Positions 49,102 to 57,765 of a stretch of DNA of 64,000 bases are shown here, one piece after another (position 1 is the first letter of the stretch; every line of letters begins with the position of its first letter). Source of the DNA: Caulobacter sp. 17J80-11. GTDB lineage: Bacteria; Pseudomonadota; Alphaproteobacteria; Caulobacterales; Caulobacteraceae. The notes beneath the pieces are model-generated. The model was not told the DNA's origin and made no database searches. It saw only the letters and a program-made list of their open reading frames with translations. The translations under genes were made by a program, and so were the position numbers. Location: assembly GCF_014349105.1 (NCBI RefSeq), contig NZ_JACSJI010000012.1, forward strand, positions 1 to 64,000, read 5' to 3'.

Positions 49102-50012
49102 TCGAGGCCGCCAAGATCTGGAACGAGCCGAACAACAAGTCGCATTGGGACCCGGAGATCGACCCGGACTGGTCGCGCTTCGCCGCGATGGCGCGCCTGG
49201 CCGGCCAGGCGATCCGGGCCGAAAATCCGCGCGTGACCCGCGTGCTGGGCGGCCTGTCGCCGATCGATCCCGGCTATCTGCAACTGCTCGACGGCTACGG
49301 GGTGCTCGATGAGGTCGACGCGGTCGGCGTGCACGGCTTTCCGCTCGACTGGAACCTGTGGTCGATCCACGACTGGCCGCAGAAGCTGGACGAGATCCGC
49401 GCCGTCACCGACAAGCCGGTCTGGGTGACCGAGGCCGGCGTGTCCTCCTTCGGTGCGGAGGAAGTGCAGGTCTGGGGCGTGAAGCGCACCGCCGAGCTGC
49501 TGGTGGGCCGCGCGCCCCGGATCCACTGGTACAGCCTCTACGACCTGCCCAAGGCGTGGGAGGCGACCACGCGCCACAAGGAGGCGGAAGGCTCCTCCTA
49601 CTACCGTCACTTCCACATGGGCCTGCTGCGCGAGGACGGCTCGCCGAAGGGCGCGCTGGAGGCCTACGCGCCGTACGCCGCCGAGATGGGCTTGTGCCAG
49701 TGGTTCCACTTCGAGGATCACCGGCTGGACGAGGCCGTGGCCTGGCTGAAGCGGCTGGGCGTGAAGCACCTGCGCACCGGCCTGTCCTGGGCCGACAGCC
49801 TGCGCCCGAACGCGCTCAGCTGGTTCGACCGGCAGATGGACGCGCTGTCCGACTTCGCCGTGACGGTCACCTTCTGCTTCACGCCGGAGGAGCGCGGCAT
49901 CGCCCCGCACCACACCAGCGCCCCGCGCGCGCCGGAAGAGTTCGCCGAGTTCTGCGCCGCCATGGTCCGCCGCTACGGCTCCTCCGAAGGCGCCCTGACC
50001 GCCGCGGAGTGA
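49098..50012 (+). CDS. Glycosidase of clan GH-A (GH39-like) with apparently permuted order
   Basis: A 304-residue cytoplasmic protein without a signal peptide. It opens directly with the acid/base motif KIWNEPNNKSHW (Glu near residue 9), then QAIRAENPRVTRVLGGLSP, VDAVGVHGFPLDWNLW and the nucleophile motif PVWVTEAGVSSFG (~115). In GH39-type barrels these lie in the middle. The C-terminal third (LDEAVAWLKRLGVKHLRTGL, VTFCFTPEERGIAPHH, EFAEFCAAMVRRYG) looks like the first strands, which normally come before WNEPN. So strands 4-8 precede strands 1-3. GTG 49098 overlaps the methyltransferase stop. Substrate unknown. Confidence 0.75.
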   Translation: MIEAAKIWNEPNNKSHWDPEIDPDWSRFAAMARLAGQAIRAENPRVTRVLGGLSPIDPGYLQLLDGYGVLDEVDAVGVHGFPLDWNLWSIHDWPQKLDEIRAVTDKPVWVTEAGVSSFGAEEVQVWGVKRTAELLVGRAPRIHWYSLYDLPKAWEATTRHKEAEGSSYYRHFHMGLLREDGSPKGALEAYAPYAAEMGLCQWFHFEDHRLDEAVAWLKRLGVKHLRTGLSWADSLRPNALSWFDRQMDALSDFAVTVTFCFTPEERGIAPHHTSAPRAPEEFAEFCAAMVRRYGSSEGALTAAE

Positions 50013-50016
50013 GCGC

Positions 50017-51867
50017 GTGCTGGTCTACGGCGACCGGGCCCGGATCGAGGACCCGCGCGCCAAGCTCGACGGGATCGAAGCCGCCTGGGCCGCGGCCGCC
50101 CGCCTGCCGCCCGGCCTGATCCGCCACAGCGCGTTGGTCGGGGCGTTCGTGGAAGCCTCCGAACTGGCCCAGGGTCTGGCCGACCTGGAGTTCGAGGCGG
50201 CCGGCGAGGACGACCTCACGCCGTTGCAGGGAGCGGCCATGGCGGTGGTGATGGAGGCGGCCCGCGAGGTGGCGCGGTCGTGGAACTCCAAGATCTCCCC
50301 CCACTGGGGGGAGGAGCCGCCCGCGAGGGCGGCGATGGGGGGCTCCAGCGGAGCGCCCGATCTCAGCCTGGCAAACACCTTCGGCGCGACCGGCGGCCGT
50401 CGCGCCAAGCTGGAGCCCCCCATCGCCGCTTCGCGGCTCCTCCCCCCAGTGGGGGGAGATCTTGGAGCGCTCGCCCGCCTCCTGCCCGGCACCGTCATCC
50501 GCACCAAGCAGGCCGAAGGCCACGCCTTCTACGCCCTCTATCCGGAAGCCTACCTCGAAGCCGCCCGCACCCTGCCGTCAGCCACCCGGGTCGTCGGCCT
50601 GCGCAGCATCGGCGCCGGGCTCGCCGCCATGGCCGCGGTCGGCGCGGGCGGGAAGGCGCCGTTCTCCCTGCGCCCGGTCGGCCATCCCTTCCGCCGCGAG
50701 ATCCGCGCGTCGGCCCGCCTGCGCGCCAGCGTGGCCGCCCCCGCGGCCGCCTGGGCGATCGCCGACGAGGGCCCCGGCCTGTCGGGCAGTTCGTTCGGCG
50801 CGGCGGCCGACTGGCTGGAGGCCGAGGGCGTGCCGGCCTCGCGCATCGTCTTCCTGCCCAGCCACGCGGGCGATCCGGGCCCCGAAGCCGATCCTGCCCA
50901 CCTCCGCCGCTGGACCGAAGCGCGGCGGCTGACGGCCGACTTCGACGACCTGACGGGCCGCGCGCACGGCGCCGTGCCGCCGCTGGCGGAATGGTTCGCC
51001 GACCGAACGGGCGAGCCGCTCGCGCCCCTGGAGGACCTGTCGGCGGGCGCCTGGCGCGCGCGCTGGTTTGCCGACGAGGCCTCTTGGCCGCCGGCCCACG
51101 CCGGCCTGGAGCGACGCAAGTACCTGCTACGCACCGACCGGGGCGCGTACTTGCTCAAGTTCGCCGGCCTCGGCCGCGAGGACCGGGCCAAGCTCGACCG
51201 CGCGCGCGCGCTCCATCACGCCGGCTGCGGCGTGGAGCCGGTGGATCTGCGCCACGGCTTCCTGGCCGAGCGCTGGCGCGACGACGCGCGGCCCCTCCGC
51301 GAGGGCGAGACCGTGCCGGTCGAAAGCCTGGCCGCCTATCTGAGCTTCCGCGCGAACGCGTTTCCCGCCGACGCGCCCGGCGCTTCGCTGATCGAACTCG
51401 CGCGCATGGCCCGCGTGAACGCCGAGGAGGCGCTCGGCTCCCGTGCGGTCGCGCGGCTGGCCTGGACCGACGCCGAGCTGGCCGAACTGCAGCATGCCGC
51501 CCGGCCCATCCTGATCGACGGCCGCCTGCACCGCTGGGAGTGGCTGCTCGCCCCCGAAGGCCGCTTGCTCAAGACCGACGCCCTCGACCACGCCGGCGGT
51601 CACGATCTGGTCGGCGCCCAGGACCTGGCTTGGGACCTGGCCGGCGCGGCGGTCGAGTTCGACCTGTCGGAGGACGACGTCGGCCGGCTGCTCGCGCTCT
51701 GCGGCTACGACACGGGGGAGGGGCGGGCGCTCTACGCGATGCTCACGCCCTGCTACCTGGCCTTCCAACTGGGCCTGTGGACCCTCGCGGCCGACGCCGA
51801 CGACGGCCGTCCCGCCGCACTCGCCGGCCGCTATGCGGCCACGCTGGAGCGCCGTATCGCACCCTGA
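50017..51867 (+). CDS. Aminoglycoside-phosphotransferase-like protein with in-frame palindromic insertion
   Basis: A 616-residue protein. Residues ~330-610 resemble a kinase-like APH/CotH fold: RRKYLLRTDRGAYLLKF (ATP lysine), HHAGCGVEPVDLRHGFLAERW, LKTDALDHAGGHDLVGAQDLAWDLA with the metal Asp pattern. Residues ~150-290 (HAFYALYPEAYLEAAR, VVGLRSIGAGLAAM) look like a separate domain I cannot name. Residues ~92-149 are encoded by the repeat at 50286-50467 and are unlike the rest. Start GTG 50017, 4 bases after the glycosidase stop. It could phosphorylate a sugar or inositol of the pathway. Confidence 0.72.
   Translation: MLVYGDRARIEDPRAKLDGIEAAWAAAARLPPGLIRHSALVGAFVEASELAQGLADLEFEAAGEDDLTPLQGAAMAVVMEAAREVARSWNSKISPHWGEEPPARAAMGGSSGAPDLSLANTFGATGGRRAKLEPPIAASRLLPPVGGDLGALARLLPGTVIRTKQAEGHAFYALYPEAYLEAARTLPSATRVVGLRSIGAGLAAMAAVGAGGKAPFSLRPVGHPFRREIRASARLRASVAAPAAAWAIADEGPGLSGSSFGAAADWLEAEGVPASRIVFLPSHAGDPGPEADPAHLRRWTEARRLTADFDDLTGRAHGAVPPLAEWFADRTGEPLAPLEDLSAGAWRARWFADEASWPPAHAGLERRKYLLRTDRGAYLLKFAGLGREDRAKLDRARALHHAGCGVEPVDLRHGFLAERWRDDARPLREGETVPVESLAAYLSFRANAFPADAPGASLIELARMARVNAEEALGSRAVARLAWTDAELAELQHAARPILIDGRLHRWEWLLAPEGRLLKTDALDHAGGHDLVGAQDLAWDLAGAAVEFDLSEDDVGRLLALCGYDTGEGRALYAMLTPCYLAFQLGLWTLAADADDGRPAALAGRYAATLERRIAP
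50286..50467. repeat. Palindromic repeat element A, inside a coding sequence
   Basis: Terminal inverted repeats of 35 bases (50286-50320 and 50433-50467) match perfectly. Each arm folds on itself (CTCCCCCCACTGGGGGGAG). A second internal inverted repeat, GGCGATGGGGGGCTCCAGC and its complement, lies at about 50331-50349 and 50409-50427. Total length 174-182 bases depending on the edge. It has no transposase and is read in frame by the phosphotransferase-like gene. Confidence 0.88.
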
Positions 51868-51887
51868 TCCGGAATCGTATGCAGGCC

Positions 51888-51913
51888 GGAACGGAGGTCT
51901 TCCCTACGTCTTT
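51888..51913 (+). promoter_or_regulatory. Possible EcfG-type promoter of the small Gln/Arg-rich gene
   Basis: GGAAC (51888-51892), 17-base spacer, CTTT (51910-51913): one mismatch to the EcfG consensus. It lies 44 bases upstream of ATG 51957, after the stop of the phosphotransferase-like gene. Weak without expression data. Confidence 0.3.
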
Positions 51914-51956
51914 AGGTCCGGTCCCCGAGCTTTCGGGACGCTTCGGAGTGAGTGAC

Positions 51957-52091
51957 ATGCCCAACCAGCAGGATCGCAACCAACCGCGTCAGGCTCCCGG
52001 CCAGCAGCGCCAGGACGAACGTCAGGCCGGCGGCCGCCCCGGCCAGGAGCAGCAGCGCCAGCGTCCGGATCAGGAACGCCGGGACCGCTGA
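51957..52091 (+). CDS. Small Gln/Arg-rich hydrophilic protein, 44 aa
   Basis: An ATG-started 44-residue ORF, preceded by GGAG 8 bases upstream (51945-51948). It is almost wholly Gln, Arg, Pro, Gly, Asp and Glu (QDRNQPRQAPGQQRQDER), with no hydrophobic core, so it is probably disordered. Such short, hydrophilic proteins are often stress-induced in alphaproteobacteria; that link is inference, supported only by the weak promoter upstream. No family recognised. Confidence 0.6.
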   Translation: MPNQQDRNQPRQAPGQQRQDERQAGGRPGQEQQRQRPDQERRDR

Positions 52092-52125
52092 ACCGGCTTG
52101 GACGGCGCGGCTTGAGGCCGCGTCG

Positions 52126-52575
52126 TCACCCGTTCGAGGGCTCGCCCAGCGCCCGGGCCAGGCCTTCCAGGATCTTCGCCCAGCCAGCGCGCGTGCGCTC
52201 GGCGTATTCGGCGAATTCGGGCGCCATCTCCTGCACCAGGGTCAGTTCGCACCCCGCCTCGCGCGGCGCGATCTCGACGATCACCCGGTCGAAGTTCTCC
52301 GAGTACTTCTCGACCCCGAAGGTGAAGACCAGCGGGCCCGCCCGGTCGATCTCCAGGTACTCGCCGGTGTGGGCGACGTCCTCCTCGCCGCGGCGGTCGA
52401 CGATCAGGTAGCGCCCGCCGACCCGCGGATCGATCTCCACCCGCACCATCCGGCCCGTCTCGGTGGCGAACAGCCAGCCTCCGACCGTGGCGGGATCGAG
52501 CCAGGCGTCGAACACCCGGTCGGCCGGGGCCTCGAACCGGCGGCTGACGCGGACCTCGATCGGGGCTGCGGGCAT
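52126..52575 (-). CDS. SRPBCC (AHSA1-like) domain protein
   Basis: A 149-residue START-like protein with the Aha1-type signature: IEVRVSRRFEAPADRVFDAWLD, DPRVGGRYLIVDRRG, and GWAKILEGLARALG at the end. These proteins have a hydrophobic cavity; ligands are rarely known. It stands alone, convergent with the small Gln/Arg-rich gene and divergent from the UVR-motif gene. Confidence 0.87.
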   Translation of the reverse strand: MPAAPIEVRVSRRFEAPADRVFDAWLDPATVGGWLFATETGRMVRVEIDPRVGGRYLIVDRRGEEDVAHTGEYLEIDRAGPLVFTFGVEKYSENFDRVIVEIAPREAGCELTLVQEMAPEFAEYAERTRAGWAKILEGLARALGEPSNG

Positions 52576-52639
52576 CGGAACGCTCCCTGGTGCGGACGGG
52601 AGACTGGCGCCGAGGCGCCCGCCGGTCTACCTCCACCCC

Positions 52640-52927
52640 ATGTCCGACGCCTACGACGAAGAGATCGCCAAGCTCGAAGCCCGCATGGCCCGCGCCGTGG
52701 AAGACGAGGACTTCGAGGCGGCCGCTCGGTTGCGAGACGAGATCGCCTGGCTGCGCCGCGACGACCGGGGCGAGGCGCCGGAAGGCTCGCGCCTGAGGCG
52801 GCAGGCCCCCGGCAAGATGGGCCTGGGCACCAGCCAGGAGACCTACGTGCAGCCCGACGGCTGGACCCCGCCGCCCAAGCCCGACCTGATGACCAGGGTC
52901 CGCAAGGGACGCCGGCGCAAGGGCTAG
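52640..52927 (+). CDS. UvrB/UvrC (UVR) motif protein
   Basis: A 95-residue protein whose N-terminal half is a UVR motif (LEARMARAVEDEDFEAAARL, RDEI), a helical hairpin that mediates protein interaction in UvrB-UvrC and ClpC-McsA systems. The C-terminal half is basic and ends RKGRRRKG. It lacks the zinc motifs of McsA. Function unknown. It ends tail-to-tail with the aldo/keto reductase gene, overlapping by four bases. Confidence 0.83.
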   Translation: MSDAYDEEIAKLEARMARAVEDEDFEAAARLRDEIAWLRRDDRGEAPEGSRLRRQAPGKMGLGTSQETYVQPDGWTPPPKPDLMTRVRKGRRRKG

Positions 52928-53763
52928 ATCATCGGCAGGCTGCGCGGGCGCGGGCCGCGCGGGAAGGCCGCGTCGATGCGGGCGACCTCGTCGTCGTCGA
53001 GCACGAGGTCGCCGGCCCCGGCGTTCTCCTCGACGTGGGCCGGGTTGGACGCCTTCGGGATGGCGAACACCGACCGATGTCGGGTCAGGAAGGCCAGGGC
53101 GACCTGGCGCGGGGTCGCGCCGTGCGCCGCGGCGATCTCCTGCAGCAGCCGTCCGCCCGGCGTGTTGGCGCCTGGAAAGCCGCCGTGGCCGAAGGGGCTG
53201 TAGGCCACCACCGCTACGCCGTTCTCCTCGCACCAGGGCAGCACCGCGTGTTCGATGGCGCGCTCCTGAAGGTGATAGAGCACCTGATTGCAGGCGATCT
53301 CGCCCGGCCCGGCGATGGCCAGGGCCTCCTCCAGATCGTCCACGTCGAAGTTGCTGACGCCCCAGGCGCGGATCGCCCCGGCCCGCTTCAGCGCCTCGAA
53401 GGCGGCGAAGGTCTCCGCTAGCGGGTACGGGCCGCGCCAGTGCAGCAGGTAGCAGTCCAGCCGGTCGGTCCCCAGCCGGCGCAGCGACCGTTCGCAGGCG
53501 GCCCGCGCCCCCTCGTGCGAGGCGTTTTGCGGCAGCACCTTGTCGACCAGGAACACCTCGTCGCGCCGGTCGGCGATCGCCTCGCTGATCACCAGTTCGG
53601 CGTCGCCGTACATCTCGGCCGTGTCGACGTGGGTCATGCCCATATCGAGCCCACGGCGCAGCGTCCTGACCGCCACACCGCGATCGCCGGCGTCGATATA
53701 CCAAGTGCCTTGGCCCACGACCGGCACGGAAACGCGGGTGGGGCCGAACGGACGATGCTGCAT
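52924..53763 (-). CDS. Aldo/keto reductase
   Basis: A 279-residue NADPH-dependent (beta/alpha)8 reductase. Catalytic tetrad elements: THVDTAEMYGDAE (Asp and Tyr), VDKVLPQNA (Lys), YLLHWRGPYP (His). Cofactor site near AIPKASNPAHVEENAG. Substrate unknown. ATG 53763 was chosen at the start of the conserved FGPTRVSVPVVGQGTW region; the ribosome binding site is weak. Confidence 0.88.
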   Translation of the reverse strand: MQHRPFGPTRVSVPVVGQGTWYIDAGDRGVAVRTLRRGLDMGMTHVDTAEMYGDAELVISEAIADRRDEVFLVDKVLPQNASHEGARAACERSLRRLGTDRLDCYLLHWRGPYPLAETFAAFEALKRAGAIRAWGVSNFDVDDLEEALAIAGPGEIACNQVLYHLQERAIEHAVLPWCEENGVAVVAYSPFGHGGFPGANTPGGRLLQEIAAAHGATPRQVALAFLTRHRSVFAIPKASNPAHVEENAGAGDLVLDDDEVARIDAAFPRGPRPRSLPMI

Positions 53764-53809
53764 CCATTCAGACACTTTTGCCCGGCGCAGAGTTCCCCGC
53801 CTGTACGCC

Positions 53810-54817
53810 TCAGGCCCGGGCCAGGGCGTCTCTGGCCCCGGCGACGATCTCGAACGAGCGCAGCCGGGCGGCGTGGTCGAAGATCTGCGCCGTGACGATG
53901 ATCTCGTCGGCGCCGGTGCGCTCGGCGAAGGCCGCAATCCCGGTCCGCACGGTCTCGGGCGACCCCACCACCGAGCATGACAGCGCGCTCGCCAGCATGG
54001 CCTTGTCTTCGGCGCCCATGCGGGCCCCGAAGCCCGGGTCCGGCGCGGGCAGAGGCCCCGGTCGCCCGGAGCGCAGGTTCACGAAGGCCTGCTGCAGCGA
54101 GCTGAACAGGGTCTGCGCCTCTTCGTCCGTGTCGGCCGCGAACACGTTCAGGCCGACCATGGCGTGGGGCCGGTCCAGCCGCGCCGAGGGGCGGAAGGTG
54201 CGGCGATAGAGCTCCAAGGCCTGCATCATCTGCTGCGGCGCGAAGTGCGAGGCGAAGGCGTAGGGCAGGCCCAGCATGGCGGCCAACTGCGCGCCGAAGG
54301 TGCTGGAGCCGAGAATCCACACCTCGACGTCCTGGCCCGCGCCGGGCACCGCCACGACCCGCTGGTCGGGGCGGGCCGGCTCGAAGTAGGAGAGCAGCTC
54401 GACCACGTCCTCGGGGAAGCTGTCGGCCCCGCCGGTCAGGGTGCGGCGGAGCGCCCGGGCGGTGGCCATGTCGGTGCCGGGCGCGCGGCCGAGCCCCAGG
54501 TCGATGCGGCCGGGGTGGAGGGCGGCCAGGGTCCCGAACTGCTCGGCGATGACCAGCGGCGCGTGGTTGGGCAGCATGATCCCGCCCGCGCCGACGCGGA
54601 TGCTCGAGGTGCCGGCCGCCACGTGGCCGATCACCACCGCCGTCGCGGCGCTGGCGATGCCGGTCATGTTGTGGTGCTCGGCCAGCCAGAACCGGCGATA
54701 GCCCAGCCGCTCGGCGTGGCGGGCGAGGTCGAGGCTGTTGGCCAGGGCCTGCGAGGCGGTCGAGCCTTCGGCGATCGGGGCCAGGTCGAGGACGGAGAGG
54801 GGGACGCTCTGGGACAT
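53810..54817 (-). CDS. LLM class flavin-dependent oxidoreductase
   Basis: A 335-residue luciferase-like monooxygenase: [19 protein letters not shown] at the start, [44 protein letters not shown], and [13 protein letters not shown]. These motifs mark the bacterial luciferase-like group that uses reduced FMN. Physiological substrate unknown. ATG 54817 is preferred; ATG 54847 adds ten residues with no conserved features. It follows the tandem TetR gene by 37 bases on the same strand. Confidence 0.87.
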   Translation of the reverse strand: MSQSVPLSVLDLAPIAEGSTASQALANSLDLARHAERLGYRRFWLAEHHNMTGIASAATAVVIGHVAAGTSSIRVGAGGIMLPNHAPLVIAEQFGTLAALHPGRIDLGLGRAPGTDMATARALRRTLTGGADSFPEDVVELLSYFEPARPDQRVVAVPGAGQDVEVWILGSSTFGAQLAAMLGLPYAFASHFAPQQMMQALELYRRTFRPSARLDRPHAMVGLNVFAADTDEEAQTLFSSLQQAFVNLRSGRPGPLPAPDPGFGARMGAEDKAMLASALSCSVVGSPETVRTGIAAFAERTGADEIIVTAQIFDHAARLRSFEIVAGARDALARA

Positions 54818-54854
54818 GGCGGGCATATAGGCGCCCTCCAGCTTCACCGAAGGG

Positions 54855-56030
54855 TCAGGCGCGCAGAAGTCCGGTGAGGACCGGAATGCCGTAGAGGCTC
54901 TGGGCCGCCTCGGCGGTCACGTTCGGCGCCAGCCTCGGCAGTTCGCCCACCGCGTTGACGGAGGCGTTCAGCATCTGGGCGGCGATGACCGGATCGACCG
55001 GGCGGATCGAGCCGTCGGCTATGCCGTCGCTGATCATGGCTGCGAAGCGCCGGCCGATGCGGTCGGAGCGGGCGACGATCTGCTCGCGGATGGCTTCGGG
55101 CACCACGGTCAGGGCCGAGGTGCGTAACAAGGGCCCGCGCTCGGACAGCTGGAAGGCGATCAGGCCCGACACCGCCGCGCACAGCCGGGCCCAGCCGTTC
55201 GGGCCGGAGGCGGCGTGCTGCTCCTGGCGCATCACCTCGTAGGTGCGCGCGAAGCAGTCGACCACCAGGTCGTCCTTGGCCTCGTTGTGGTGGTAGAAGG
55301 CGCCCTTGGTCAGGTTCAGGCTGGCCGAGATCCGCTCGACCGATGCGCCGCGATAGCCCTGGGCGTTGATCAGCCGGGTGGCGGCGATCAGGAAGGTCTC
55401 GTCCTCGGTCTCGGCCGGGGGCGGGGCGGGCGTCGCTTCCACCGTCGCGCCGGCCGGGGCCAGGCCGAAGGCCAGCACGTCGAACATGCGCTCGACCACC
55501 CGGGGCAGGTCCTCGGGATCGTAGGCGTTGAGCCAGATCTCCGACCACAGGGCCTGCTCCAGCAGGATGTTGGCCCGCGCGTTCAGCTCGCGCTTGCTCC
55601 AGTCGCGGTCCGGCGTGCGCATCAGATCGCCCAGCCGGTGGACCATGGCGTTGAACGGCCCCAGCGTCGCGGCTTCGTGCTCGGGGCTGAGCGCGCGCAT
55701 GTCGCTGAAGTTGGCGATCGGCGCGGCGCGGCCGGCGCGGACGTCCATCTGCAGCGCCAGCCACAGCTCCAGGAACCGACGCACGCGCGCCTGTGGATCG
55801 GCTCCCCTGGCCGCCTCGGCGATCAGGACGTCGAACCGCTCGATCGCGTTCAGGAAGCAGGCGACCGCCAGGTCTTCCTTCTTGCGGAAGTAGTAGGTCA
55901 CGCCGCTGGTGATCAGGCCGACGCTGTCGGCCACTTCCGCCAGGGTCATGCCTTTCACGCCCTTGCGGTTCAGCACGGCGGTCGCGGCGGCGACCACCTC
56001 GTCCTTGCGGCGGGCGTAACGCGTGGTCAA
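54855..56030 (-). CDS. Tandem TetR-family regulator (two TetR units in one chain)
   Basis: A 391-residue protein with two TetR DNA-binding domains. The first HTH is at ~10-58 ([24 protein letters not shown]), followed by a ligand-binding-like helical part; after an Ala/Pro/Glu linker a second HTH lies at ~208-258 ([24 protein letters not shown]) with its own C-terminal domain. Each unit is near the usual ~190 residues. It is translationally coupled to the acyl-CoA ligase (ATGA overlap), so it probably senses an acyl-CoA and represses this catabolic cluster. Confidence 0.87.
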   Translation of the reverse strand: MTTRYARRKDEVVAAATAVLNRKGVKGMTLAEVADSVGLITSGVTYYFRKKEDLAVACFLNAIERFDVLIAEAARGADPQARVRRFLELWLALQMDVRAGRAAPIANFSDMRALSPEHEAATLGPFNAMVHRLGDLMRTPDRDWSKRELNARANILLEQALWSEIWLNAYDPEDLPRVVERMFDVLAFGLAPAGATVEATPAPPPAETEDETFLIAATRLINAQGYRGASVERISASLNLTKGAFYHHNEAKDDLVVDCFARTYEVMRQEQHAASGPNGWARLCAAVSGLIAFQLSERGPLLRTSALTVVPEAIREQIVARSDRIGRRFAAMISDGIADGSIRPVDPVIAAQMLNASVNAVGELPRLAPNVTAEAAQSLYGIPVLTGLLRA

Positions 56031-57757
56031 AGGAACAGCTTCTGGAGTTCAGGCTTGAGGATCTTGCCGTTGGCGTTGCGCGGCAGCGGCTCGTCCCAGA
56101 ACAGCACCCGCACCGGCACCTTGAAGGCCGCCAGCCGCTCGCCCACGAAGGCGCGCATGGCCGCCTCGTCGACCTCCGAGCCCGGGCGCAGCGTCACCAC
56201 CGCCGCCGGCTCCTCGCCCAGCACCTGGTGGGGCAGGCCGACCAGGGCGGCGTCGACCACCGCCGGGTGTTCGAAGAGGACGTTCTCGACCTCGACGCAG
56301 TAGATGTTCTCGCCGCCGCGGATCAGCATGTCCTTGGCCCGGTCGGCGATGTAGCAGAAGCCTTCTTCATCGAGCCGCGCCAGGTCGCCGGTCTTCAGCC
56401 AGCCGTCGACGAAGGTCGCGGCGGTGGCGTCCGGGTTGTTCCAGTAGCCGCTGACGACGTTTGGGCCCTTGACCCACAGCTCGCCGATCTCGCCAACGGG
56501 CAGGTCGAAGCCGTCGGGGCCCACGATGCGCATCTCTCCGACCGGGAAGGCCGGGCCGCAGCTGCCGGGGCGGTGCTCGTAGTCCTCGCCCTGGTGGTGG
56601 GTGAAGGTGGCGGTGGTCTCGGTCATGCCCCAGCCGGAGCCGGCGATCGCGGCCGGGAAGGTCTCGCGGATGCGCCGCACCAGTTCCGGCGCGGCCGGCG
56701 CGCCGCCGTAGGCGACGTTGACCAGCGACGACAGGTCGTGCTCGGCCAGGGCCGGATGCTCGACCAGCTGCCAGGCGATGGTCGGCACGCCTCCGGCGTG
56801 GGTGAGCTTCTCGCGCGCGATCAGGGCCATGGCCTCGGCCGGCTCCCAGCGGCGCTGGACGGCCAGCTTGGCCCCCTGCACGAACGCGGCGGTCATCAGG
56901 GCCTGGCAGCCGGTGGTGTGGAAGAACGGGATGGAGGCCAGCAAGCCCTTCTGCGGGTCTTCCGGCTTCGGCTCCGGCACGGCCTCGCCTCGGCGCACGT
57001 GCACCCGCGCGGCCGAGAAGGCGGTGTTCATCAGGGTGGTGACGGCGGCCCGGTGGGTGCCGACCGCGCCCTTCGGCCGGCCGGTGGTGCCCGAGGTGTA
57101 GAACAGGCTCGAGTCCGTTTCCGGCGTCAGTTCGACGGCCGGCAGGGCTAAATCGGGGAGGGCGCCCCAGCTGTTCACGGGACCGGTCACGTCCTCGAAC
57201 CGGCGCAGGCGCGGCAGGCCCGGATCCTCGTCCGCACGCGCCACCCACACCCGCTCGAGCGTCGGGCAGGAGTCCAGCCGGCCGGCCAGCCGCTCCAGCC
57301 GCTGGGCGTCGGCGATCAGCAGCTTCGCGCCGCTATCCTGCAGGGCGAAGACCAGCTCCTGGCCTGTCCACCAGGCGTTCAGCGGCGTGGCCACCGCGCC
57401 GGCCAGCACCGCGCCGAAATAGGCGGCCGGCCACTCCGGCAGGTTGCGCATGGCGATCGCCACCCGGTCGCCCGGCTTCACGCCGTCGGCGATCAGGGCG
57501 TGGGCGACGGCCAGGGCCGCGCGGGCGAAGCCCTCGAAGTCGGTGCGTTCGTCCTCGTGGATCAGGAAGTCGCGCGTCCCGTGGGCCCGGCCCATCAGGA
57601 AGACTTCGCGCAGGGTCGGCGGCGCGTTCTTCCAGACCTTGGTGACGACCCCGCGGATCTCCGCCTCGCCCACCTCGAACGGCGATCCGGGCCGGCACAT
57701 CAGCGCGTGCGCCTGGGCGAGGGACATGGCGGGGAAGGCGGACATCAGCGGCTCCAT
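56027..57757 (-). CDS. AMP-dependent acyl-CoA synthetase (class I adenylate-forming)
   Basis: A 576-residue acyl-CoA ligase. P-loop-like motif SSLFYTSGTTGRPKGAVGTH at ~225, A5 region GSGWGMTETTATFTHH, KTGDLARLDEEGFCYIADR (A7/A8) and the catalytic lysine in PRNANGKILKPEL at the C-terminus. It activates a carboxylic acid with ATP and CoA. ATG 57757 has GGGGAAG upstream; ATG 57745 is possible. It stands downstream of two acyl-CoA dehydrogenase genes, separated by repeat element B. Confidence 0.9.
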   Translation of the reverse strand: MEPLMSAFPAMSLAQAHALMCRPGSPFEVGEAEIRGVVTKVWKNAPPTLREVFLMGRAHGTRDFLIHEDERTDFEGFARAALAVAHALIADGVKPGDRVAIAMRNLPEWPAAYFGAVLAGAVATPLNAWWTGQELVFALQDSGAKLLIADAQRLERLAGRLDSCPTLERVWVARADEDPGLPRLRRFEDVTGPVNSWGALPDLALPAVELTPETDSSLFYTSGTTGRPKGAVGTHRAAVTTLMNTAFSAARVHVRRGEAVPEPKPEDPQKGLLASIPFFHTTGCQALMTAAFVQGAKLAVQRRWEPAEAMALIAREKLTHAGGVPTIAWQLVEHPALAEHDLSSLVNVAYGGAPAAPELVRRIRETFPAAIAGSGWGMTETTATFTHHQGEDYEHRPGSCGPAFPVGEMRIVGPDGFDLPVGEIGELWVKGPNVVSGYWNNPDATAATFVDGWLKTGDLARLDEEGFCYIADRAKDMLIRGGENIYCVEVENVLFEHPAVVDAALVGLPHQVLGEEPAAVVTLRPGSEVDEAAMRAFVGERLAAFKVPVRVLFWDEPLPRNANGKILKPELQKLFL

Positions 57758-57765
57758 TCTTCCCC

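Noticed and set aside
46647-51867. A complete mycothiol pathway
   Set aside because: There is no MshC-type cysteine ligase and the acyltransferase is of the BioF2 type and not MshD-like. Only the general enzyme types match.
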